DNA of 64,000 nt from Angelakisella massiliensis (GCF_900104675.1 NZ_LT629945.1:1230756-1294755); one strand, 5' to 3'. Shown: positions 49,744 through 57,960, counted from the stretch's first letter. Notes: generated from the letters alone by a model not told the origin. A program made the numbers and translations.

Positions 49744-50430
49744 TCAGGCTGTGATGCGACCAATAATTTCCCGCCGGATCTCAGTCAGCTCCGGTGCCGA
49801 GGCATCCCGGCCTTCCCGGCCAGGCAGGGTGATCCATGTTTGAATGGTGGTTGGCCTGGGTGTCAGGACAGCAATTCGGGTGGCCACGGTCAACGCCTCA
49901 TCAATTTCGTGGGTGACAAACAGAACACCCGGCTTTTTGATCTGCCAGATCTCCAGAAGCATATTCACCATCTCCATGCGAATGCCGTAGTCCAGCCCCT
50001 GAAAGGGCTCATCCATCAGGAAGAACTTTCCGCCAAAATGGAAGGCCCGTGCCAGCGCGCAGCGACGGGCCATGCCCCCGGAGAGCTGCGTGGGGTAGTA
50101 TCCCTCAAAGCCTTTCAGCCCTACATCTGAAATGAGGGTACGCACTGCCTCCGGCTCAGCATCCTCACGAACCAGACGAATGTTTTCTTCCACTGTTCGC
50201 CACGGCAGCAGGCGTGGACTTTGAAACATATAGCTCAGCCGAGTATTGGTTCCCTCGATGGTACCCGTGTCAGGTGTTGCCAGGCCTGAAATCAGGTTAA
50301 GAAGCGTGGTCTTTCCGCAGCCGGAGGGACCGATCAGGGCCACGATCTCCCCCGGAGAAAGAGTCAAAGACAAGTCAGACAGGACAGGTAATCCGTCATA
50401 GGACTTGCTAATACCACTCAGTTTCAGCAT
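49744..50430 (-). CDS. ABC transporter ATP-binding protein (NitT/TauT type)
   Basis: The 228-residue ATPase has Walker A IGPSGCGKTTLLN near residue 36, Q loop YMFQSPRLLPWRTVEEN, signature QLSGGMARRCALARA, Walker B FLMDEPFQGLD and H loop LFVTHEIDEAL. The PRLLPWRTVEEN element is typical of nitrate/sulfonate/taurine importers. ATG 50430 after GAAGGTGTGAC is used; a longer frame reaches into the permease gene. It overlaps the permease gene by 7 bases. Substrate is unknown. Confidence 0.9.
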   Translation of the reverse strand: MLKLSGISKSYDGLPVLSDLSLTLSPGEIVALIGPSGCGKTTLLNLISGLATPDTGTIEGTNTRLSYMFQSPRLLPWRTVEENIRLVREDAEPEAVRTLISDVGLKGFEGYYPTQLSGGMARRCALARAFHFGGKFFLMDEPFQGLDYGIRMEMVNMLLEIWQIKKPGVLFVTHEIDEALTVATRIAVLTPRPTTIQTWITLPGREGRDASAPELTEIRREIIGRITA

Positions 50431-51173
50431 GTCACACCTTCTTTCCCGCAAAAAGCCATCCTCAGCAATCTCTGTGTAAGATAGCATCCCAATACCAACA
50501 GCAACGACCAGGCAATGATGGCATCGGGCTCAATGTTGAGCCGGGCTGTGGTGATGGCTCCTCCGATTCCGCTGTTTGTGGTAAGAACCTCTCCCATAAC
50601 TGCCAGCTTCCATCCGCCTCCGATCACGATTTCCAGCGCTGAGCGGAAATAGGGGCGGATAGACGGAAGGGTTACATGGCGCAGCGTCTTCCAGCGGGAA
50701 AATTGGTAAAGGCGCGCCATCTCCAACAGCCGTGGATCTACGCTGCGGACGCCGTGACTAAGGTTGATCACCACAGTTGGAACTGTGGCTGTGGCTACAA
50801 TGAAGACGCAGGGCTTTCCGTTAAATCCGAACCACACCAGTGCCAGAACCACCCAACATACGGGCGGAATGGCTTGGAGTACATGGATCAGTGGGGTTCC
50901 CACGTCCTCTATCTTGGGACACAGGCCAAACAACAGTCCCAGAACAGCGCCAACTCCCACACCGATGGCCAATCCGGCAATCAGCCTCAGGATTGTTGTT
51001 CCTATGGTGGCTCCGAAGTCCGACTGCGTCATCAACCTAACCAATGTGGAAAGGACCTGGGCAATGGGGGGCACCACCAGCGGCGGGAAAAAGAGAGCGG
51101 CCAACTGCCAGGCTCCCAGCAGTAGGCACACTCCCAAGGCACGGCGGAACCATAGTCCCGTCTTACCCTGCAT
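50424..51173 (-). CDS. ABC transporter permease (NitT/TauT type)
   Basis: The 249-residue protein has about six membrane segments and the permease coupling motif near VVINLSHGVRSVDPRLLEMARLYQFSRWKTLRHVTLPSIRPYF, which is the EAA loop of SsuC/TauC-like permeases. ATG 51173 after GATGAGGGACTGTTCT is used; an upstream start at 51188 lies inside the binding-protein gene. It overlaps that gene by 11 bases and the ATPase gene by 7. Confidence 0.9.
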   Translation of the reverse strand: MQGKTGLWFRRALGVCLLLGAWQLAALFFPPLVVPPIAQVLSTLVRLMTQSDFGATIGTTILRLIAGLAIGVGVGAVLGLLFGLCPKIEDVGTPLIHVLQAIPPVCWVVLALVWFGFNGKPCVFIVATATVPTVVINLSHGVRSVDPRLLEMARLYQFSRWKTLRHVTLPSIRPYFRSALEIVIGGGWKLAVMGEVLTTNSGIGGAITTARLNIEPDAIIAWSLLLVLGCYLTQRLLRMAFCGKEGVTC

Positions 51174-52182
51174 AGAACAGTCCCTCATCGGGCAACTCTC
51201 CGCCGATCATAGAGGGCTCAAAGTTGTAAAGAAGGTTATAGAAGGTATCCAGCTCCTCCTTGGCATCCTGGGCACTCTTAAAGGTCAAGCCCATATTGGG
51301 AATGGCAGCTTCTACCACAGCAGCGTTCATATCCAGATACTCCTCAGCCAGAGCAGCAGCCTCGGTCGGGTGATCCAGCACCCACTGCACGCTCTCCTCA
51401 TAAGCCGCCTGGAACTGGGCGGCCAGCTCCGGGTTCGCGTCCAGGAAGGTCTGCGTGGTGCCGAAGCCCGCGTTGGGGATCATGGTATCGGTGCCGGTGG
51501 ATCGCTGCCACTCGGTTTCAAAGCTGAGTGCCCGGCGCACATTCTCATTCTGTACCATGGCGGAAGTAACCTGGGGCTCGATCAAGGTGGCGTATTCCGC
51601 CTCCCCGGAGGCCAAAAGGGCGGCTACTTCTGCAGTACTGGCGTAGACCACCTGGACATTTTCACCCACCGTCAGGCCGGCTTCACTCATAAAATACTGG
51701 GTGAGCGCATCCGGAGGAGAGGACTGAAGCGGGATATATACCGTCTTGCCCTCCAGGTCACTCCAGGTTGTGAAATTCGGATCGGTGGTCATAAAGTACG
51801 TAACGCCCCAGGTGTTCACATTCATCAGACGTACATCAAGTCCCTTATTATAGAGGGTGGATATCACGGTCAGGGGAAATGCGTACAGGTCATGTTCTCC
51901 GCCCTGGACCATAGCCAGAAGTTCTTCCGGGGCATTCCACACATTCAGGTCAATTGTCACATTCTCCCCCAGCAGCTGCTCCTCCATCATGTGAAGAACC
52001 GGCAGAGCAGGCGGGGCAGTGGGCACGCCTACAGAGATGGTAATCGGTTCGGCGGCCTGGCTGGATTCCTCTGCTGTGTCGTTTTGGTTGGTGCTGTCCG
52101 CAGGCGCATTGCCCCCGGCACAACCAGCCAGGGCAAAGAGCATCATAGCAGAAGCCAGGATGGAAGCAAGGGTGCGTTTCAT
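51163..52182 (-). CDS. ABC transporter substrate-binding lipoprotein (NMT1/SsuA-like)
   Basis: The 339-residue protein has a lipobox (LFALAGC near residue 20), an Asp/Ser-rich linker, and a type II periplasmic-binding fold with ITISVGVPTAPPALPVLHMM, DLEGKTVYIPLQSSPPDALTQYFMSEAGL and EYATLIEPQVTSAM, as in NMT1/SsuA/ThiY proteins that bind nitrate, sulfonates or thiamine precursors. ATG 52182 after GGAGGATCTCAA is the start. It is the first gene of an operon under both a Crp-type site and metal box L. The bound molecule is unknown; the control suggests a link with iron. Confidence 0.88.
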   Translation of the reverse strand: MKRTLASILASAMMLFALAGCAGGNAPADSTNQNDTAEESSQAAEPITISVGVPTAPPALPVLHMMEEQLLGENVTIDLNVWNAPEELLAMVQGGEHDLYAFPLTVISTLYNKGLDVRLMNVNTWGVTYFMTTDPNFTTWSDLEGKTVYIPLQSSPPDALTQYFMSEAGLTVGENVQVVYASTAEVAALLASGEAEYATLIEPQVTSAMVQNENVRRALSFETEWQRSTGTDTMIPNAGFGTTQTFLDANPELAAQFQAAYEESVQWVLDHPTEAAALAEEYLDMNAAVVEAAIPNMGLTFKSAQDAKEELDTFYNLLYNFEPSMIGGELPDEGLFYAG

Positions 52183-52207
52183 TTGAGATCCTCCAATCTG
52201 AATCAAT

Positions 52208-52292
52208 ATAATCCTGCTTGTGGTTAGACATAGCTAACCACAAGCAGGATTATTACATAAAACAACAGGACCGTCCGTTGCTATGGCAACGG
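52208..52292 (-). promoter_or_regulatory. ABC importer promoter with Crp site and extended metal box L
   Basis: On the minus strand the palindrome CCGTTGCCATAGCAACGG (52292-52275) is centred at -41.5 from an inferred start at 52242. An extended -10 TGTAATAAT lies at 52257-52249. Metal box L, GTTAGACATAGCTAAC (52223-52238), covers +5 to +20 and is the core of a palindrome with 20-base arms (52208-52253). Activation and repression are therefore combined. Confidence 0.82.
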
Positions 52293-52374
52293 ATAGCCCT
52301 GATTTTTGTGTAAAGAAAACCACGCGATAGTCGCGTGGTTCAAAAGAGCTTAAGCGGTGAAAAAGATAAAAAAA

Positions 52375-52434
52375 CTCCTAATGTGTTAAAGTAAAAACGT
52401 GACCTGCCAGTTACGCTGAAAAACACATTAGGAG
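52375..52434 (+). promoter_or_regulatory. tnpA leader hairpin that hides the ribosome site
   Basis: CTCCTAATGTGTT (52375-52387) is fully complementary to AACACATTAGGAG (52422-52434), which contains the tnpA Shine-Dalgarno sequence. In IS200 such hairpins keep transposase translation low. Confidence 0.75.
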
Positions 52435-52443
52435 GACATTAAA

Positions 52444-52914
52444 ATGCCAGAGCAAAATAACGTCACAAACAGTCTAGCACATACGAAGTGGAATTGTAAA
52501 TATCATGTGGTATTTGCGCCAAAGTATAGAAGAAAAGTATTCTATAACGAAAAAAGAGCAGCAATAAGAGATATCATCAGAACACTGTGTCAATGGAAGG
52601 GGGTTGAGATTATAGAGGGAGAAGTATGTCCAGATCACATCCATCTGCTTCTAAGTATCCCCCCAAAAATGAGTGTATCGGGATTTATGGGATACCTCAA
52701 GGGAAAAAGCAGTTTAATGATATTTCAAAAGTTTGGGAATATGAAGTTTGCATATCGGAACCGTGAATTTTGGTGCAAAGGATATTACGTGGACACAGTA
52801 GGAAAGAATACAAAAGCAATAAAAGAGTATATCGAGAACCAATTAAAGATGGATCGAGAAAGTGATCAAATAAGTCTTTACGATCCCAGAGACCCGTTTA
52901 CGGGTAGCAAGTAA
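52444..52914 (+). CDS. tnpA: IS200/IS605-type Y1 HUH transposase
   Basis: The 156-residue protein is a complete TnpA: KWNCKYHVVFAPKYRRKVFY, the HUH pair in CPDHIHLLLSIPP, and GYYVDTVGKN followed by AIKEYIENQ, where the catalytic tyrosine and the helix after it lie. It cuts and joins single-stranded DNA at hairpin ends. ATG 52444 follows TTAGGAGGACATTAAA, but this site can be paired with an upstream complementary segment. Codons are more AT-rich than the neighbours, fitting recent transfer. Confidence 0.95.
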   Translation: MPEQNNVTNSLAHTKWNCKYHVVFAPKYRRKVFYNEKRAAIRDIIRTLCQWKGVEIIEGEVCPDHIHLLLSIPPKMSVSGFMGYLKGKSSLMIFQKFGNMKFAYRNREFWCKGYYVDTVGKNTKAIKEYIENQLKMDRESDQISLYDPRDPFTGSK

Positions 52915-53030
52915 TCCTATGCGTGGCTGGCAGGCCAATAAAAAACGCACTTGTGCGTTGCCTGTAGTATTAGGGCTATGCCCGAAACGGAAATACCCCC
53001 CGCTTTGCGGGGGGATATTTATTATTCTGT

Positions 53031-53708
53031 CTATGCGGTTAAAAACTTACTGTCCAAAATTTGAATAACCTGTCCCTGATAAGTAAGAATACCCTCTTTC
53101 TGCATTCGGCCCAGTTCTCGGGAAAGGGCGCTGCGATCTACACACAGATAGTCCGCCATCTCTCCACGTCCCATCTCCAAGCGTATCTCACCATTGGAGG
53201 CAACTGGCAAACCTTGAAGATAGACCTTAATCCGATTGCGAAGCCGGTTCTGTGCCAAAATACGCATTTTCTGGTTGAGGAATAAAGCTCCTCTTCCCAT
53301 TTCCTGCAACAAATTGGCGGTTACCCGCATCCGGTATGGACACCCGTTCTCTTGCTGCAGCAACAAAGGGTCAAAGTCCAGATAGAGCACCTCTGTATCG
53401 TTAAGGGCATCAATTTGAATGGGGCTGTCTTGGGACATGGAGCAGACCAATGTCTCCCCAAACACGCGCCCCCTACTCAGGCGATCAATGGTTAGTAGAT
53501 TTCCGTCCTCGCTGTAAAGTGAGATCCTTAAGGTGTCAGACATAACAACGCCGGGGCGCTTTTGGCAATCACCGATCCGCAGCAGAATTGTGTCCTTTGG
53601 AATTGCCCGCACTTCTCCATGCAGGCAGTTAAGAACATTCTGATACTTTTCTTCCGGAATACCGTCGAACAGCTGGCAACGGCGCATCGCCGCAAAAATC
53701 GAACCCAT
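53031..53708 (-). CDS. Crp/Fnr family transcriptional regulator
   Basis: The 225-residue protein has an N-terminal cyclic-nucleotide-binding-like barrel (IPKDTILLRIGDCQKRPGVV, GRVFGETLVCSM) and a C-terminal helix-turn-helix (RGEMADYLCVDRSALSRELGRMQKEGIL). Several cysteines occur but no clean Fnr cluster motif is seen, so its signal is unknown. ATG 53708 after GGAGGGATCTC is used. It is divergent from the dehydratase activase gene. Metal box M overlaps its start point. Palindromes GTTGC-N4-GCAAC near the importer, cupin and activase genes are likely its sites. Confidence 0.88.
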   Translation of the reverse strand: MGSIFAAMRRCQLFDGIPEEKYQNVLNCLHGEVRAIPKDTILLRIGDCQKRPGVVMSDTLRISLYSEDGNLLTIDRLSRGRVFGETLVCSMSQDSPIQIDALNDTEVLYLDFDPLLLQQENGCPYRMRVTANLLQEMGRGALFLNQKMRILAQNRLRNRIKVYLQGLPVASNGEIRLEMGRGEMADYLCVDRSALSRELGRMQKEGILTYQGQVIQILDSKFLTA

Positions 53709-53721
53709 GAGATCCCTCCGT

Positions 53722-53810
53722 GTTGCTGTGGCAACCGACAAAAACAAAAAGCTTCTTTATAGTTAGCAATAACTAACCATTATTATACTGCTTAGACAAT
53801 GAAATGTCAA
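53722..53810. promoter_or_regulatory. Divergent Crp/activase control region with Crp site and metal box M
   Basis: Minus strand (Crp gene): TTGACA (53810-53805), 17-base spacer, TATAAT (53787-53782), start near 53775. Plus strand (activase): Crp palindrome GTTGCTGTGGCAAC (53722-53735) at -41.5 from a start near 53770, with TATAGT (53758-53763). Metal box M, GTTAGCAATAACTAAC (53762-53777), overlaps both start points. Confidence 0.82.
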
Positions 53811-53826
53811 TGTAAGGAGGTTGTCT

Positions 53827-56800
53827 ATGAATGGGATCGGTTTAGATTGCGGAACTGCTACTGTCAAACTGGCTATGCTCTCACAGGAGAGGGAGCTTTT
53901 GTGGTTCAAATCCTCCGCGCATCATGGTGCCGCAGTTCAAACAGTTCGGGCACTTCTCGGCGAACTACTGCAGGCGGATAGCAATGCTTGCGGCTATCCA
54001 GTGATGCTTACCGGAAGCATAGGAAATCGACTTTTAGATGTCTGTCCCGGACTTTTAACTCTGGGCGATATTCCCGCCATCCATCGCGGCATCCATCTGC
54101 TGGCGCCGGAAGCGAAATCTGTCATTGAAATTGGAAGTCAGAGCGCCCGTTTCCTCACCGCTCTGGATTGTGGCACTCCGCCCAGATTTGCAGTGAATGA
54201 ACACTGTGCCGGGGGCACTGGTTCCTTTTTTGAAGACCAAATGTCCCGGCTGGGCCTGCGGATCGAAGACTATTCCGAACTGGTAGCAAAGGCTCGCTCC
54301 ATTCCACGCCTCTCTGGCCGATGTGCTGTCTTTGCCAAAACGGATATCATTCACCGACAGCAGGAGGGAGTGCCTACTCCTGACATTCTGCTGGGGCTCT
54401 GCTACGCAATGGTCCGCAACTATAAAGCAGTCATTGTGCGGGGACTTTCTGTGGAGAAGCCTGTGGCTTTATGCGGCGGAGTTGGCTACAATGCGGGGGT
54501 TCTTCGGGCTATTCGGGATGTTTTTGGTCTCACGGAAGAAGAATTGATTTTACCGAAGAATTTCCTCTACGCCGGCGCCGCCGGGGCTGCGCTGGCTGCT
54601 CAGGAGGCAGGCACCTGTTCCATGGGAGAACTACTGGCCTCTCTGTGTGGGCAGGATTCAAACACGGAAGACCGGCTGCACCGTCGTCAGCCACTGGGGC
54701 CTGATCCCAAGGTTTTTGTATCTGATCCGCCTGTTTCCGGCCATATCCCACCACAGGGCTGCGCTTTGGGCATTGATGTAGGTTCTACCAGCACAGACCT
54801 GGTTCTCACGGATCAATTCGGAGAACTGGTGGACTTCCAGTATCTTCGCACCGCCGGAGACCCGGAGGCAGCGGTGCGAAAGGGCCTGGAGAATATCCGC
54901 TCCCGTTTTGGGCGGATTCCCCTTCTGGCAGTTGGCGTCACTGGCTCCGGACGAGAGCGGATCGGCCGGCTCATCGGTGCGGATGCCGTGCGAGATGAGA
55001 TTACAGCCCAAGCAAGAGCTGCCATCCAATGTATGCCCAAAGCAGATACCGTCTTTGAGATCGGCGGTCAAGATTCTAAATACATCTCCCTTCAGAATGG
55101 GCAGGTTGCAGACTTTCAAATGAACAAAATCTGTGCTGCCGGAACCGGCTCCTTTGTGGAGGAGCAGGCTGCACGCATGAACATCCCTTTGAAGGACTTC
55201 GGCCGCCTGGCACTTACTGCAAAGTCCCCTGTGGAATTGGGAGAGCGATGCACCGTGTTTATCGAGACCGCTATCCAATCTGCCCAGGCACAGGGAGCCA
55301 CCCAGGCAGAGGTCGCAGCCGGTTTGTGCCAGTCCATTGTCCGAAATTATCTCCACAAAGTAGTTGGGAGCAAGCCAGTAGGACACCATATTGTGCTCCA
55401 GGGCGGTGTGGCCTATAACCCCGGCATCGTGGCCGCTTTCCGCCAGGAATTTGGAGATCGGCTCACAGTCTCTCCCTGCTTCTCCATCAGTGGAGCACAC
55501 GGCGCCGCCCTGCTGGCACTGGAATCCAAGAAAGGCCCTACCCGCTTCCATGGGTTCGACAGGCAGCCGGAAGCGGAGGTCGCCCTGTCCGCGGAGATTC
55601 AACGCAACATCGCCTTTTACCAGCGTGGCCCACGGTTGCTGTTGGAAGGTTATGATCCAACACCTGTCCCCGGAAGGAAAACGGTGGGTGTACCTTTTGC
55701 CCTGATGATCCACAAGTTCTTTCCTATGGCAAATGCCTTCTTCCGGCAGTTGGGATTCAATGTACTGCTCTCGCCGTCTACCAACGAGGAGATCATACGC
55801 CTCTCCCAACAGACAGCCCAGGCGGAGACCTGTTACCCGGTAAAGCTGATCCATGGTCATATGGCCTGGTTGGCAGAGCGCGGTGTTGACTATATCTTTC
55901 TCCCCTCCATCCATACCATGAGGCATGAGACCTCCAAGGTTGAGCACAACTACGGCTGTGTCTATATGCAGACCGCACCTCAGTTGGCCGCCCGTGCCCT
56001 TCGTCTGGCGGAGCGGGGCATTGAGTTGCTCAACCCTGTGTTCGATCTGGACTTTGGGCAGGAAGCGATGGCATCAGCTATGCTGGGCCTTGGAAAACAG
56101 CTTGGCATCCCCAAACTGCGGTGTCTGCCTGCCCTGATGGCCGGAGCCCAAGCGGTACGCCGGCATACAGCAGCAGTAGAGCGGCAGGGTCGTGAACTGC
56201 TTTCCTCTCTGAATCCTGAGGACAAAGTACTTGTACTGATCACCCGGAACTACGGTCTTTCCGATCCGGTGCTGAATATGGGAATCCCTCGTCTGCTGCT
56301 GGAACGGGGGCACAAGGTAATTACTCTCTCCCATTTACCTGCTCACGACCTGGATCTGTCAGCGGACTACCCCAATCTGTACTGGCCCTTCGGACAACAC
56401 ATCCTCTCCGGGGCGAAACTCGTGGCCCATCACCCTAATCTGTACGCCGTCTATCTCACCAATCACGGCTGCGGACCGGATACGATGCTCTCCTATCTGT
56501 TCCGGAAGGAGATGGGCGAAAAAACCTATCTGCACATCGAAGTGGATGAGCACTTCTCACCAGTAGGCGTTATTACTCGCATCGAGGCATTTCTCCAGAG
56601 TCTGGAAAGCCGTTCCTCTCAGCCACTGCCGGATCACTTTAAGCTCACAGCTGTGGAACACTGCTCTACCAAAGTCGTTGATATCCCAGAATCAAACCAC
56701 GGCCCTTTATATGTTTTGGATCTGCCGCCGTTTACCACATATCTTAGGAAATATGCTGAAATGGTATGGAATGTGGAAACCCATCCCATGCCTCTGGGCG

Positions 56801-57690
56801 GCACTTCCCTGGTTTTGGGCCGGGGGGAGACCAGTTCCAAAGAGTACCTTCCCTTCCCCGCATTACTGGGTGGTATTCTGAACGCAGCGGAGAAGGAATC
56901 CGATTCCTTTCAGATGCTGATTCCCTCCACCCAAGGCGCGGAGGCCGACGGCCAGTACCCGTGGGCGGTGGAGGCAGTGCTTGCCAACCGGGGACTGGAG
57001 CGGGTAACACTGGTTTCCCCGGAACTGGAAACTTTGCCGGAGAACATCCCAGATCCAGACCTGTTGTTCCGAGCTGTGTTGGCAGGAGATCTCATACTGT
57101 GCGCCCCGCCTGAGCAGCGCAGCGCACTAAGTCCAGACGACATTCCAAATTGGGACAGCCTGAGCACGTTGGCGGCGCAAATCGGAAGCATCCCTGTCAA
57201 AAGCCAGCCTCTTGCCGCGGTGGGAGAACCCCTTACGCTGTTTGCTCTAAACGACGGGGTGCTGGGAACGCTGGAAAGGCAGGGCCGGCCTCTGTATCGT
57301 GCCCCCCTGAGCGAGTACCTCTGGTTTCTCTGGCGAGATTCCGGAAGTGTCATAGCCGCTTCCTGGACGGATCAAATGACAGAACTGGGGCGCCTATTGG
57401 GGGCGAGAAGCAGCTTCTCCAAAGATCCAGAGGGGATGCGTACTGCAGCGGATCAGCTGCTGCCGAGATTTGCCGGAGCCAACGGTCGGTACCGTTCGGC
57501 CAAGGCACGGGAACTTGGCCGAACATCGGCTGGTGTGCTGACGCTGGCTCCCCGGTATGAAAACACAGCAACATTGTTGGATATGACTGGTGAAATGGGT
57601 GGAATCCCCCACTTACATCTTGCCATGGACAGTGATTGGGACGAGAGCGCCTGGTCCCGCCTAAACTCCTTCCTCTATTACCTGAAATAA
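53827..57690 (+). CDS. 2-hydroxyacyl-CoA dehydratase activase-type protein, two ASKHA domains
   Basis: The 1287-residue protein has two ASKHA ATPase domains: GIGLDCGTATVKLAM at residue 3 with CAGGTGSFF near 127, and GIDVGSTSTDLVLTD near 316 with CAAGTGSFVEEQ near 437; the cysteines of the CxxGTGSF motifs bind a 4Fe-4S cluster between subunits. A DUF2229-like part (from about 620: KTVGVPFALMIHKFFPMAN, CYPVKLIHGH) and an HgdB-like C-terminal part (VYLTNHGCGPDTMLSYLFR) follow. HgdC-type proteins use ATP to push electrons into 2-hydroxyacyl-CoA dehydratases or related double-cubane proteins. No dehydratase subunits are next to it. ATG 53827 follows AAGGAGGTTGTCT. Confidence 0.9.
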   Translation: MNGIGLDCGTATVKLAMLSQERELLWFKSSAHHGAAVQTVRALLGELLQADSNACGYPVMLTGSIGNRLLDVCPGLLTLGDIPAIHRGIHLLAPEAKSVIEIGSQSARFLTALDCGTPPRFAVNEHCAGGTGSFFEDQMSRLGLRIEDYSELVAKARSIPRLSGRCAVFAKTDIIHRQQEGVPTPDILLGLCYAMVRNYKAVIVRGLSVEKPVALCGGVGYNAGVLRAIRDVFGLTEEELILPKNFLYAGAAGAALAAQEAGTCSMGELLASLCGQDSNTEDRLHRRQPLGPDPKVFVSDPPVSGHIPPQGCALGIDVGSTSTDLVLTDQFGELVDFQYLRTAGDPEAAVRKGLENIRSRFGRIPLLAVGVTGSGRERIGRLIGADAVRDEITAQARAAIQCMPKADTVFEIGGQDSKYISLQNGQVADFQMNKICAAGTGSFVEEQAARMNIPLKDFGRLALTAKSPVELGERCTVFIETAIQSAQAQGATQAEVAAGLCQSIVRNYLHKVVGSKPVGHHIVLQGGVAYNPGIVAAFRQEFGDRLTVSPCFSISGAHGAALLALESKKGPTRFHGFDRQPEAEVALSAEIQRNIAFYQRGPRLLLEGYDPTPVPGRKTVGVPFALMIHKFFPMANAFFRQLGFNVLLSPSTNEEIIRLSQQTAQAETCYPVKLIHGHMAWLAERGVDYIFLPSIHTMRHETSKVEHNYGCVYMQTAPQLAARALRLAERGIELLNPVFDLDFGQEAMASAMLGLGKQLGIPKLRCLPALMAGAQAVRRHTAAVERQGRELLSSLNPEDKVLVLITRNYGLSDPVLNMGIPRLLLERGHKVITLSHLPAHDLDLSADYPNLYWPFGQHILSGAKLVAHHPNLYAVYLTNHGCGPDTMLSYLFRKEMGEKTYLHIEVDEHFSPVGVITRIEAFLQSLESRSSQPLPDHFKLTAVEHCSTKVVDIPESNHGPLYVLDLPPFTTYLRKYAEMVWNVETHPMPLGGTSLVLGRGETSSKEYLPFPALLGGILNAAEKESDSFQMLIPSTQGAEADGQYPWAVEAVLANRGLERVTLVSPELETLPENIPDPDLLFRAVLAGDLILCAPPEQRSALSPDDIPNWDSLSTLAAQIGSIPVKSQPLAAVGEPLTLFALNDGVLGTLERQGRPLYRAPLSEYLWFLWRDSGSVIAASWTDQMTELGRLLGARSSFSKDPEGMRTAADQLLPRFAGANGRYRSAKARELGRTSAGVLTLAPRYENTATLLDMTGEMGGIPHLHLAMDSDWDESAWSRLNSFLYYLK

Positions 57691-57769
57691 ACCCCAGAAT
57701 CATACCCTTTGTCCGTGCAGGCAGTTTATAGAAGCCTCTTTTGTTTTTATCGACCGAGGCTGTAGAAAA

Positions 57770-57960
57770 AGCACCGGAGGAGTGGTGAAGGAAAAAACCT
57801 GTTGTTGATTTGACCCGATGTATGTCCCTGAATATGGATTGTGTCTGGTGGAGCACAGCTCAGGATGGGTGCTGCTCCCCATGCCCCAATCCAGCCGGTA
57901 GATGCCATGGTGGTCCGGGGAAGCGGCATTAGTTGCGGCGTAGCCAAGGAGCGGATGGAC
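57770..57960 (+). pseudogene. Decayed P-type ATPase fragment
   Basis: Read with one stop (EEW-stop-RKKPVVDLTRCMSLNMDCVW) and a later frameshift, the stretch matches EEWTRKKSVADLARCMSLNVDRVW and the following part of the intact ATPase at 46632. It is a broken copy of the A-domain entry region. The rest of 57691-58046 holds no gene that I can support. Confidence 0.7.

Larger units (their letters stand above)
52300..53030 (+). mobile_element. IS200/IS605-family insertion sequence (tnpA only)
   Basis: The element has a left hairpin AACCACGCGA-TAG-TCGCGTGGTT (about 52319-52341), the tnpA gene, and a right C/G-rich hairpin CCCCCCGCTTTGCGGGGGG (about 52996-53014). No tnpB gene is present. The ends are approximate. 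It sits between the importer promoter and the Crp gene. Confidence 0.8.

Noticed and set aside
25813-53777. Idea that the GTTAGC palindromes are a mobile repeat (REP/MITE) rather than operators
   Set aside because: Only the 12-base core is shared, flanks differ, and positions follow promoters and metal genes. Shared leaders at the ABC genes are explained by duplication.
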